Shown piece after piece: positions 9,801 through 23,400 of a stretch of DNA of 64,000 bases. The position numbers and the translations under genes are program-made. Source of the DNA: Cavia porcellus (Eukaryota; Chordata; Mammalia; Rodentia; Caviidae); the NCBI RefSeq assembly GCF_034190915.1, contig NW_026947689.1:124001-188000 (forward strand), written 5' to 3'. Within the stretch, counting starts at the first letter, position 1; every line of letters starts with the position of its first letter. The notes under the pieces are model-generated. The model saw only the letters and a list, made by a program, of their open reading frames with translations. It was not told the origin of the DNA and ran no database searches.

Positions 9801-12800
9801 TAACCCTAACACTAACCCTAACCCTTACCCTAACACTAACACTAACTCTAAACTCTAACCTAACCCTAGCCATAATCCTAAACCTAATCATAAGCCTAAC
9901 CTCTAAACCTTAGCCTAATCTGAACCCAAAAACTAACCATAAACCTAACCCTACACCTAACCGTAACCCTAACTTCTTACCCGAACTGTAACCCTAACCC
10001 TAACAATCTAACCCTATCCCCTAACCCTAACCCCCAATGCCAAACCCTAATCCTAACCCTAACACTAACCCTAACCCTAATCCCAATCCAAATCTTAACC
10101 CTAACCCTAACCCTGTCTAACCCTAAATCTAACCCTAAGCCTAACCCTTAAACTAACCTTAACCCTAAGCTTAATCCTAAAACTAAACCTAACCCGAACC
10201 CAAAACATAACCATAATGCTAACACTAACCCTAAACCTAACCTATCCCTAACCCCTAACCCCAACCCTAATCCTAACCCTAACCTTAACCCTAAACCTAA
10301 TGCTAAAACTAACCGTAATCCTAAAACTAAGCCAAAACCTAACCCTTACGCTGACCCTAACACTAACCCTAATTGTAATCCGAAACCTAACCCTAACCCT
10401 ATTCCTAACACCTATCCCCTAACCCTAAGCCTAACCCGAACACTAACCCTAACCATAACACTAATCCTGACCGTAAGCCAAACCCTAACACTAACCCTAA
10501 CCCTAGTCCTAAACCCTAACACCAAACCCTAATCCTAAACCTAACCCTAACCCTAACACTAACCCAAACCCTAACCGAAACCTAATCCTAACTCTAACCA
10601 TACCCTAACCCTAACCCTGTCTAAGCCTAACCCTAAAACTAACTCTTAAACTAACCTCTAACCCTAACCTTTAATCCTAAAACTAACCCTAACCCTAACA
10701 CTAACCATAAACCCCAAACCTAACCCTAAACCTAACCCTAACACTCACCCTACCCCTAAGGCTATCACATACCTCTAAGCCTAACCCTAACCCTAACCCT
10801 AACACTAACCCTAACCCATACCTGAACACTAACAACAACACTAAATTCTAACACTAACCCTAACCACAACCCTAAGCCTAAACATAACCTAAAATCTAAC
10901 CCTAACTTTAATCCAAAACGAACACTAACCCTAACCTTAACCCTAACCCTAAACTTAATCTAACCATAACACTAACCCTAACCCTAAACCTAAACCTATC
11001 CTCTAACCCTAATCCTACCCCTTACCCTAACCCTTACCCTAACCCTAACCCTAACCCTTAACCCTAACCCTAACCCTAAAACTAAACCTAGACCAAACCA
11101 TAATGCTAACCCTAACTGCAAACCTAAAACCTAACCCAAAAAATATCCCTAACCCTAACACTAACTCTACCCCTAAGCCTAACCCTAACCCTATCCCTAA
11201 CCCTAACCCTAAAACTAACCCTAACAGTAACCCAAAATCTAATCCTAACCTCTAACCATAATGCTAACCTTAACCCTAACCCTAACGCTAACCCTAAACC
11301 TAAACTCGAACAGTAAGCCGAACACTAACTCTAACCCTAACCCTAACCTCTAATCCTAACCCAAACTCTAACCTTAACCCTAACGTCTAACACTAAACCT
11401 AACCCTAACCTGACCCTAACCCTAAACCTAACCCTAACACTAAATCTAAACATAAATTCTAACCCTAACCCTAACCCTAAAACTAACCCTAAACCTAACC
11501 CTAAACACTAACACAAAACTAACTCTAACACTAGCTCTAAACCTAACAATATCACTAAAGATAATCCTAACCCTAACCCTAACCGTAAACCTAAGCCTAA
11601 CCCTAACGCTGTCCCTAACAAATATCGGCTAAACCTAACTCTAAACCTAACCCTAACCCCAACCGTAACATTAACCCTAACCCTAACACTAACACTAACC
11701 CTAACCCTAACCCTAACTCAAACCCTAAACCTAATCGTAACCCTAACCCTAACTGTAATCCGAAGCCTAACCCTAACCCTATCCCTAACACCTATCCCCT
11801 AGCCCTAATCCTAACCCTAACCCTAACCCTAATTCTAAACCTAACCCTAACCTCTAGCCCTAACCCTAACGCTAGCCCTAACCCTAACCTCTAACCGTAA
11901 CACTAGCCCTAAACCTAATCCTAACCCGAACCCTAACCTCTAACCCTAACCCTAAACCTAATCCTAATCATGAACCCTAAAGACAAACCCTAACCCTAAC
12001 CCTAACACGAACCCTAACCCAAACCCAATCCAAACCCTAACCCTACCCTAACCCTAACCCTGTCTAAACCTAACCCTAAAACTAACCCTACCCCTAAAAC
12101 TAACCTCTAAACCTAAACTTAATCCTAAAACTAACCCTAAACCCAACACTTACACTAAACCTACCCCTAACCCTAACACATACCTCTAACCCTAACACTA
12201 ACACTAAACGTAACCCTATCCCTAACACTAACCTTAAACCTAACACTAACCCTAACCCTAACCCTAACCCCAAACCCAATCCTAACATTAAGCATAACTT
12301 TAACAGTAACACTAAACCTAACCCCAACCCTAAAACTAACCCTAACCCTAACCCTAACCTTAACCCTAACCATAATTCTTATGTTAAACCTAAGCTTAAA
12401 GTCTAACCCTAACCCTAAACATAACCATAACCAAAAATCTAACGCTAAGCTCTAACCCTACCCTAACCCTAACCCTGTCTAAACCTAACCCTAAAACTAA
12501 CCCTACCCCTAAAACTAACCTCTAAACCTAACCTTAATCCTAAAACTAACCCTAAACCCAACCCTTACACTAACCCTACCCCTAACCCTAACACATACCT
12601 CTAACCCTAACACTAACACTAAACGTAACCCTATCCCTAACACTAACCCTAACCCTAACACTAATCCTAAACAAAACCCTAATCCTAACCCTAAACCTAA
12701 GCTTTAACCCTAAAAGTAACACTTACACTAACTTCTAAACCTAACCCTAACGCTATCTCAAATGCTAACCCTAAATCTAACGCTAACCTCTAACCATAAC

Positions 12801-13620
12801 CCTAACCCTAATACTAACCCTAACGCTAAACTTAACACTAATCTCAAACCGTAACTCTAACCCTAACTCTAACCCTAACACTAACCTCTAAACCTAAACC
12901 TAAAACTAACCCTAACCCTAAACTTAACATCTAAACCTAACCCTAAACCTTACCCTTAAACTAACCCTAACCGAATCACTAACCCTAACCTTAAACCTAA
13001 CCCTAACCCTAACCCTAACCCTAAACCTAAACCTAACCCTAAACCTTACCGTAACCCTAAACCCTAAACTTAAATCTAACATTATCACTAACCCTAACCA
13101 TAACACTAACCCTAAACCTAACCCGATCCCTAAACCTAACCCTAACTCCTACCCTAAGCCTAACCCTAACCCTAACCCTAACACTAAACTCTAACCCTAA
13201 ACCTAACCCTAACAATAACCGTAACCCTTACCCTAAACCTTACCCTATAACTACCCTAACCCTAAACCTAAACCTAAACCTAACCCTAACCCTAATCCTA
13301 ACCCTAAAACTAAGCTTTAACCCTAACCCTAACCCTAACCCTAACCATAGCCCTAACCATAATACTAAACTCTAACCCTAACACTAAACCTACCCTCGAA
13401 CCCTAATCCAAAACCTAAACCTATCCCTAACCGTAAGGTAAACCGTAAACCTAATCGTAACCTTAAACCTAAATCTAACCCTAACCCTAACACTAACTAA
13501 AACCCTAAACCCTAACACTAACCCTAACACTATCACTAACCCTAACCTTAACACTAACCCTAACCCTAACACTAACCCTTAACCCTAACCCTAACAATAA
13601 GCCTAACAAAAACCTAACTT
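6811..13620 (+). repeat. HOR copy 2, class A (6810 bp)
   Basis: Collinear with copy 1 at a constant offset of 6810. It shares with copy 3 the change CGCCAACTCTAACCC at about 7324 (CGCCAACCC in copies 1 and 4), which marks copies 2 and 3 as closest relatives at that site. Other differences from copy 1 include CCTGTCTTA near 7914, AAACCTGTC near 8757, ACACTAACC near 9370 and AAACCTAAAGC near 9495. The second ~325-bp element has the usual bases, unlike copy 1. The 415-bp-spaced repeat is present at 12037-12249 and 12452-12664. Confidence 0.96.
12037..12664 (+). repeat. Class A 213-bp direct repeat, arms 415 bp apart (copy 2)
   Basis: This is the equivalent of 5227-5854 in copy 1 at offset 6810, with the same arm mismatches and the same CATAATTCTTATG spacer. 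It shows that the two-arm state is fixed in class A rather than being a one-off. Confidence 0.9.
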
Positions 13621-16600
13621 CTGCTCCTAAACCTAACACTAACTCTAAACCTCAAACTAACCCTAACCCTAAACCTAAACCTAAAATCTCAACCTAAGCC
13701 TAACAGTAACACTAATGCCAAACCCTAATCCTAAACCTTACCCGAACCCTAACCTAATAGTAACCAAAACACTAACTGTAACCTGAAGGCTAACCCTAAA
13801 CCTATCCCTAACACCTAACACCTAAACAAAACCCTAACCCTAACCCTAACCCTAACCCTAACTAAAACCCTAAACCTAACTCTAACCATAAACGTATCCC
13901 TAAACCTAACTCTAACAGTAACCCTAACCCTAAACCTAATGCTAAGACTAAACTCTAACCCTAACCCAAACCCTAACAATAACCTAACACTAATGCTCAA
14001 CCTATCTTCTAACCCTAATCCTAAGCCTTACTCTATCCCTAACCCTAACACTAAACCTAACCTCACCCTAACCCTAAACATAAACATAACCCTAACCAAA
14101 ACCCTAAACCCTAACACTAACCCTAACATGATCGCCAACTCTAACCCTAAAACTAAACCTAAACGTAACCCTAAATCTAACCCTAGCCCTAACCCTAACC
14201 CTAAGCCTTACTCTATCCCTAACCCTAAACCTAACCCTAACCCTAACCCTAACCCTAAGCCTTACTCTATCCCTAACGCTAAACCTAACCCTAAACCTAA
14301 CCCGAACCCCAACCCTAACCCTAACACGAAGCCTAACACAAACCTAACTTCTAACCCTAAACCTAACCCTAACTCAAAACATCAATGTAACCCTAACCAT
14401 AACCCTAACACTAACCCTAAATCTTACCCTCACACTAACACTAACTCTAAACTCTAACCTAAATCTAACCATAACCCTAAACCTAACAATAAGCCTAACC
14501 TCTAAACCTTAGCCTAATCTGAACCCAAACACTAACCATAAACCTAAGCCTAACCCTAACCTAAACCCTAACTTTTAACCCGAACCCTAAACCTAACCCT
14601 AACAATCTAACCCAAACCCTAACCATAACCATAACCCCCAACGCCAAACCCTAATCCTAACCCTAACACTAACCCTAACCCTAAACCCAATCTGAATCCT
14701 AACCATAACCATAACCCTAATCCTGTCTTACCCTAAATCTAACCGTAACCCTAACCCTTAAACTAACCTTAACCCTAAGCTTAATCCTAAAACTAAACCT
14801 AACCCGAACCCAAAACATAACCATAACGCTAACACTAAACCTAAACCTAACCTATCTCTAACCCCTAACCCCTAACCCTAATCCTAACCCTAACCTTAAC
14901 CCTAAACCTAATGCTAACACTAACCCTAATCCTAAAACTAAACCTAAACCTAACCCTTACGCTGAACCTAACCTAATCGTAACACTAACCCTAACTGTAA
15001 TCCGAAGAATAACCCTATCACTATTCCTAACACTTATCCCCTAACCCTAAGCCTAACACCAACCCTAACCCTAACCGTAACACTGACCCTAACCCTAACC
15101 CAAACCCTAACCCTAACCCTAACACTAACCCTAACCATAGTCCTAAACCTTAACACGAACCCTAATCCTAAACCTAACCCTAACCCTAACACTAACCCTA
15201 ACCGAAACCCAATCCTAACCCTAATCATACCCTAACCCTAACCCTGTCTAAGCCTAACCATAAACCTTGCCCTAACACTAACATTTAAACTAACCTCTAA
15301 CCCTAACCTTTAATCCTAAAATTAACCCTAACCTTAACACTAACCATAACCATAACACTAACACTAACCATAAACTCTAAACCTAACCATAAACCTAACC
15401 CTAACACTAAACCTACCCCTAACGCTAACACATACCTCTAAGCCTAACCCTAACCCTAACCCTAGTCCTAAACCTTAACACCAACCCTAATCCTAAACCT
15501 AACCCTAACCCTAACACTAACCCTAACCGAAACCCAATCCTAACTCTAACCATACCCTAACCCTAACCCTGTCTAAGCCTAACCATAACCCTAGCCCCAA
15601 CACTAACCCTTAAACTAACCTCTAACCCTAACCTTTAATCCTAAAACTAATCCTAACCTTAACACTAACCATAACCGTAACGCTAACACTAACCATAAAC
15701 CCTAAACCTAACCCTAACACTAACACTACCCCTAACGCTAACACATGCCTCTAAGCCTAACCCTAACCCTAACCCAAGTCCCAAACCTTAACACCAAACC
15801 CTAATCCTACACCTAACTCTAACCCTAACACTAACCCTAACCCATACCCGAACAATAACAATAACACTAAATTCTGACACTAATGCTAACCATAAACCTA
15901 AGCCTAAACGTAGCCTAAACTCTAACCCTAACCTTAATCCGAACCGAACACTAACCATAACCTTAACCCTAACCCTAAACCTAACCTCGAACCCTAACCA
16001 GAAGCCGAACCTTAATCCTAACCCTAACGACAAATCCTAACCCTAATCCTAACCCTAACCCTAACCTCTAAACCTAACCCAAACCCTAACCCTAGCCCTA
16101 ACCTTATCCCTAACCATAATTCTAATGTTAAACCTAAGCTTAAAGTCTAACCCTAACCCTAACCATAACCATAAATCTAACGCTAACCTCTAACCCTACC
16201 CATAACCCTAACCCTAAACTTAACCCTAACGCGAACCGTAACCCTAACCCTAACTCTAACGCAAACCCTAAACTCTAACCCTAAACCTAAGCCTAACCCT
16301 AACCCTAAAGCTAAAACTAACTTTTAAACCTAACCCTAAAACTAACCCTAAACCTACACCTAATCCTAACCCTAACCGTAATGCCAACACTATCCCTAAA
16401 CCCTAAACCTAAAACAAACCCAAAAACTAACTCTAACAGTAACACTAACAATAAACCTAACTGTAACACTAACCCTAAGCATTACTTTAAGGCTAAAACT
16501 AACACTCTCCATAACACCTAACTCCTAACACTAACCCTAACCCTAACCCTAACTCTAAACCTCAATGTAACCCTAACCCTAACCCTAACCTCTAACCCTA

Positions 16601-19600
16601 AACCGAACCCTAACCCTAACACTAACCCTAACCCTTACCCTAACACTAACACTAACTCTAAACTCTAACCTAACCCTAGCCATAATCCTAAACCTAATCA
16701 TAAGCCTAACCTCTAAACCTTAGCCTAATCTGAACCCAAAAACTAACCATAAACCTAACCCTACACCTAACCGTAACCCTAACTTCTTACCCGAACTGTA
16801 ACCCTAACCCTAACAATCTAACCCTATCCCCTAACCCTAACCCCCAATGCCAAACCCTAATCCTAACCCTAACACTAACCCTAACCCTAATCCCAATCCA
16901 AATCTTAACCCTAACCCTAACCCTGTCTAACCCTAAATCTAACCCTAAGCCTAACCCTTAAACTAACCTTAACCCTAAGCTTAATCCTAAAACTAAACCT
17001 AACCCGAACCCAAAACATAACCATAATGCTAACACTAACCCTAAACCTAACCTATCCCTAACCCCTAACCCCAACCCTAATCCTAACCCTAACCTTAACC
17101 CTAAACCTAATGCTAAAACTAACCCTAATCCTAAAACTAAGCCAAAACCTAACCCTTACGCTGACCCTAACACTAACCCTAATTGTAATCCGAAACCTAA
17201 CCCTAACCCTATTCCTAACACCTATCCCCTAACCCTAAGCCTAACCCGAACACTAACCCTAACCATAACACTAATCCTGACCGTAAGCCAAACCCTAACA
17301 CTAACCCTAACCCTAGTCCTAAACCCTAACACCAAACCCTAATCCTAAACCTAACCCTAACCCTAACACTAACCCAAACCCTAACCGAAACCTAATCCTA
17401 ACTCTAACCATACCCTAACCCTAACCCTGTCTAAGCCTAACCCTAAAACTAACTCTTAAACTAACCTCTAACCCTAACCTTTAATCCTAAAACTAACCCT
17501 AACCCTAACACTAACCATAAACCCCAAACCTAACCCTAAACCTAACCCTAACACTCACCCTACCCCTAAGGCTATCACATACCTCTAAGCCTAACCCTAA
17601 CCCTAACCCTAACACTAACCCTAACCCATACCTGAACACTAACAACAACACTAAATTCTAACACTAACCCTAACCACAACCCTAAGCCTAAACATAACCT
17701 AAAATCTAACCCTAACTTTAATCCAAAACGAACACTAACCCTAACCTTAACCCTAACCCTAAACTTAATCTAACCATAACACTAACCCTAACCCTAAACC
17801 TAAACCTATCCTCTAACCCTAATCCTACCCCTTACCCTAACCCTTACCCTAACCCTAACCCTAACCCTTAACCCTAACCCTAACCCTAAAACTAAACCTA
17901 GACCAAACCATAATGCTAACCCTAACTGCAAACCTAAAACCTAACCCAAAAAATATCCCTAACCCTAACACTAACTCTACCCCTAAGCCTAACCCTAACC
18001 CTATCCCTAACCCTAACCCTAAAACTAACCCTAACAGTAACCCAAAATCTAATCCTAACCTCTAACCATAACGCTAACCTTAACCCTAACCCTAACGCTA
18101 ACCCTAAACCTAAACTCGAACAGTAAGCCGAACACTAACTCTAACCCTAACCCTAACCTCTAATCCTAACCCAAACTCTAACCTTAACCCTAACGTCTAA
18201 CACTAAACCTAACCCTAACCTGACCCTAACCCTAAACCTAACCCTAACACTAAATCTAAACATAAATTCTAACCCTAACCCTAACCCTAAAACTAACCCT
18301 AAACCTAACCCTAAACACTAACACAAAACTAACTCTAACACTAGCTCTAAACCTAACAATATCACTAAAGATAATCCTAACCCTAACCCTAACCGTAAAC
18401 CTAAGCCTAACCCTAACGCTGTCCCTAACAAATATCGGCTAAACCTAACTCTAAACCTAACCCTAACCCCAACCGTAACATTAACCCTAACCCTAACACT
18501 AACACTAACCCTAACCCTAACCCTAACTCAAACCCGAAACCTAATCGTAACCCTAACCCTAACTGTAATCCGAAGCCTAACCCTAACCCTATCCCTAACA
18601 CCTATCCCCTAGCCCTAATCCTAACCCTAACCCTAACCCTAATTCTAAACCTAACCCTAACCTCTAGCCCTAACCCTAACGCTAGCCCTAACCCTAACCT
18701 CTAACCGTAACACTAGCCCTAAACCTAATCCTAACCCGAACCCTAACCTCTAACCCTAACCCTAAACCTAATCCTAATCATGAACCCTAAAGACAAACCC
18801 TAACCCTAACCCTAACACGAACCCTAACCCAAACCCAATCCAAACCCTAACCCTACCCTAACCCTAACCCTGTCTAAACCTAACCCTAAAACTAACCCTA
18901 CCCCTAAAACTAACCTCTAAACCTAAACTTAATCCTAAAACTAACCCTAAACCCAACACTTACACTAAACCTACCCCTAACCCTAACACATACCTCTAAC
19001 CCTAACACTAACACTAAACGTAACCCTATCCCTAACACTAACCTTAAACCTAACACTAACCCTAACCCTAACCCTAACCCCAAACCCAATCCTAACATTA
19101 AGCATAACTTTAACAGTAACACTAAACCTAACCCCAACCCTAAAACTAACCCTAACCCTAACCCTAACCTTAACCCTAACCATAATTCTTATGTTAAACC
19201 TAAGCTTAAAGTCTAACCCTAACCCTAAACATAACCATAACCAAAAATCTAACGCTAAGCTCTAACCCTACCCTAACCCTAACCCTGTCTAAACCTAACC
19301 CTAAAACTAACCCTACCCCTAAAACTAACCTCTAAACCTAACCTTAATCCTAAAACTAACCCTAAACCCAACCCTTACACTAACCCTACCCCTAACCCTA
19401 ACACATACCTCTAACCCTAACACTAACACTAAACGTAACCCTATCCCTAACACTAACCCTAACCCTAACACTAATCCTAAACAAAACCCTAATCCTAACC
19501 CTAAACCTAAGCTTTAACCCTAAAAGTAACACTTACACTAACTTCTAAACCTAACCCTAACGCTATCTCAAATGCTAACCCTAAATCTAACGCTAACCTC

Positions 19601-20430
19601 TAACCATAACCCTAACCCTAATACTAACCCTAACGCTAAACTTAACACTAATCTCAAACCGTAACTCTAACCCTAACTCTAACCCTAACACTAACCTCTA
19701 AACCTAAACCTAAAACTAACCCTAACCCTAAACTTAACATCTAAACCTAACCCTAAACCTTACCCTTAAACTAACCCTAACCGAATCACTAACCCTAACC
19801 TTAAACCTAACCCTAACCCTAACCCTAACCCTAAACCTAAACCTAACCCTAAACCTTACCGTAACCCTAAACCCTAAACTTAAATCTAACATTATCACTA
19901 ACCCTAACCATAACACTAACCCTAAACCTAACCCGATCCCTAAACCTAACCCTAACTCCTACCCTAAGCCTAACCCTAACCCTAACCCTAACACTAAACT
20001 CTAACCCTAAACCTAACCCTAACAATAACCGTAACCCTTACCCTAAACCTTACCCTATAACTACCCTAACCCTAAACCTAAACCTAAACCTAACCCTAAC
20101 CCTAATCCTAACCCTAAAACTAAGCTTTAACCCTAACCCTAACCCTAACCCTAACCATAGCCCTAACCATAATACTAAACTCTAACCCTAACACTAAACC
20201 TACCCTCGAACCCTAATCCAAAACCTAAACCTATCCCTAACCGTAAGGTAAACCGTAAACCTAATCGTAACCTTTAACCTAAATCTAACCCTAACCCTAA
20301 CACTAACTAAAACCCTAAACCCTAACACTAACCCTAACACTATCACTAACCCTAACCTTAACACTAACCCTAACCCTAACACTAACCCTTAACCCTAACC
20401 CTAACAATAAGCCTAACAAAAACCTAACTT
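13621..20430 (+). repeat. HOR copy 3, class A (6810 bp)
   Basis: Last complete class A unit. It keeps the 6810-base offset throughout. Private-looking bases include its opening CTGCTCCTAAACC (CTACTCCTAACCC elsewhere), AACTGTAACAC near 16459, AACCCGAAACC near 18531 and ACCTTTAACC near 20271. It shares CGCCAACTCTAACCC with copy 2. The second ~325-bp element has the standard bases and the two-arm repeat lies at 18847-19059 and 19262-19474. Confidence 0.96.
18847..19474 (+). repeat. Class A 213-bp direct repeat, arms 415 bp apart (copy 3)
   Basis: Third and last occurrence of the two-arm arrangement in the window. From copy 4 onward only one arm is present at the matching place. Confidence 0.9.
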
Positions 20431-23400
20431 CTACTCCTAACCCTAACACTAACTCTAAACCTCAAACTAACCCTAACCCTAAACCTAAACCTAAAATCTC
20501 AACCTAAGCCTAACAGTAACACTAATGCCAAACCCTAATCCTAAACCTTACCCGAACCCTAACCTAATAGTAACCAAAACACTAACTGTAACCTGAAGGC
20601 TAACCCTAAACCTATCCCTAACACCTAACACCTAAACAAAACCCTAACCCTAACCCTAACCCTAACCCTAACTAAAACCCTAAACCTAACTCTAACCATA
20701 AACGTATCCCTAAACCTAACTCTAACAGTAACCCTAACCCTAAACCTAATGCTAAGACTAAACTCTAACCCTAACCCAAACCCTAACAATAACCTAACAC
20801 TAATGCTCAACCTATCTTCTAACCCTAATCCTAAGCCTTACTCTATCCCTAACCCTAACACTAAACCTAACCTCACCCTAACCCTAAACATAAACATAAC
20901 CCTAACCAAAACCCTAAACCCTAACACTAACCCTAACATGATCGCCAACCCTAACCCTAAAACTAAACCTAAACGTAACCCTAAATCTAACCCTAGCCCT
21001 AACCCTAACCCTAAGCCTTACTCTATCCCTAACCCTAAACCTAACCCTAACCCTAACCCTAACCCTAAGCCTTACTCTATCCCTAACGCTAAACCTAACC
21101 CTAAACCTAACCCGAACCCCAACCCTAACCCTAACACGAAGCCTAAGACAAACCTAACTTCTAACCCTAAACCTAACCCTAACTCAAAACATCAATGTAA
21201 CCCTAACCATAACCCTAACACTAACCCTAAATCTTACCCTCACACTAACACTAACTCTAAACTCTAACCTAAATCTAACCATAACCCTAAACCTAACAAT
21301 AAGCCTAACCTCTAAACCTTAGCCTAATCTGAACCCAAACACTAACCATAAACCTAAGCCTAACCCTAACCTAAACCCTAACTTTTAACCCGAACCCTAA
21401 ACCTAACCCTAACAATCTAACCCAAACCCTAACCATAACCATAACCCCCAACGCCAAACCCTAATCCTAACCCTAACACTAACCCTAACCCTAAACCCAA
21501 TCTGAATCCTAACCATAACCATAACCCTAATCCTGTCTTACCCTAAATCTAACCGTAACCCTAACCCTTAAACTAACCTTAACCCTAAGCTTAATCCTAA
21601 AACTAAACCTAACCCGAACCCAAAACATAACCATAACGCTAACACTAAACCTAAACCTAACCTATCTCTAACCCCTAACCCCTAACCCTAATCCTAACCC
21701 TAACCTTAACCCTAAACCTAATGCTAACACTAACCCTAATCCTAAAACTAAACCTAAACCTAACCCTTACGCTGAACCTAACCTAATCGTAACACTAACC
21801 CTAACTGTAATCCGAAGAATAACCCTATCACTATTCCTAACACTTATCCCCTAACCCTAAGCCTAACACCAACCCTAACCCTAACCGTAACACTGACCCT
21901 AACCCTAACCCAAACCCTAACCCTAACCCTAACACTAACCCTAACCATAGTCCTAAACCTTAACACGAACCCTAATCCTAAACCTAACCCTAACCCTAAC
22001 ACTAACCCTAACCGAAACCCAATCCTAACCCTAATCATACCCTAACCCTAACCCTGTCTAAGCCTAACCATAAACCTTGCCCTAACACTAACATTTAAAC
22101 TAACCTCTAACCCTAACCTTTAATCCTAAAATTAACCCTAACCTTAACACTAACCATAACCATAACACTAACACTAACCATAAACTCTAAACCTAACCAT
22201 AAACCTAACCCTAACACTAAACCTACCCCTAACGCTAACACATACCTCTAAGCCTAACCCTAACCCTAACCCTAGTCCTAAACCTTAACACCAACCCTAA
22301 TCCTAAACCTAACCCTAACCCTAACACTAACCCTAACCGAAACCCAATCCTAACTCTAACCATACCCTAACCCTAACCCTGTCTAAGCCTAACCATAACC
22401 CTAGCCCCAACACTAACCCTTAAACTAACCTCTAACCCTAACCTTTAATCCTAAAACTAATCCTAACCTTAACACTAACCATAACCGTAACGCTAACACT
22501 AACCATAAACCCTAAACCTAACCCTAACACTAACACTACCCCTAACGCTAACACATGCCTCTAAGCCTAACCCTAACCCTAACCCAAGTCCCAAACCTTA
22601 ACACCAAACCCTAATCCTACACCTAACTCTAACCCTAACACTAACCCTAACCCATACCCGAACAATAACAATAACACTAAATTCTGACACTAATGCTAAC
22701 CATAAACCTAAGCCTAAACGTAGCCTAAACTCTAACCCTAACCTTAATCCGAACCGAACACTAACCATAACCTTAACCCTAACCCTAAACCTAACCTCGA
22801 ACCCTAACCAGAAGCCGAACCTTAATCCTAACCCTAACGACAAATCCTAACCCTAATCCTAACCCTAACCCTAACCTCTAAACCTAACCCAAACCCTAAC
22901 CCTAGCCCTAACCTTATCCCTAACCATAATTCTAATGTTAAACCTAAGCTTAAAGTCTAACCCTAACCCTAACCATAACCATAAATCTAACGCTAACCTC
23001 TAACCCTACCCATAACCCTAACCCTAAACTTAACCCTAACGCGAACCGTAACCCTAACCCTAACTCTAACGCAAACCCTAACCTCTAACCCTAAACCTAA
23101 GCCTAACCCTAACCCTAAAGCTAAAACTAACTTTTAAACCTAACCCTAAAACTAACCCTAAACCTACACCTAATCCTAACCCTAACCGTAATGCCAACAC
23201 TATCCCTAAACCCTAAACCTAAAACAAACCCAAAAACTAACTCTAACAGTAACACTAACAATAAACCTAACCGTAACACTAACCCTAAGCATTACTTTAA
23301 GGCTAAAACTAACACTCTCCATAACACCTAACTCCTAACACTAACCCTAACCCTAACCCTAACTCTAAACCTCAATGTAACCCTAACCCTAACCCTAACC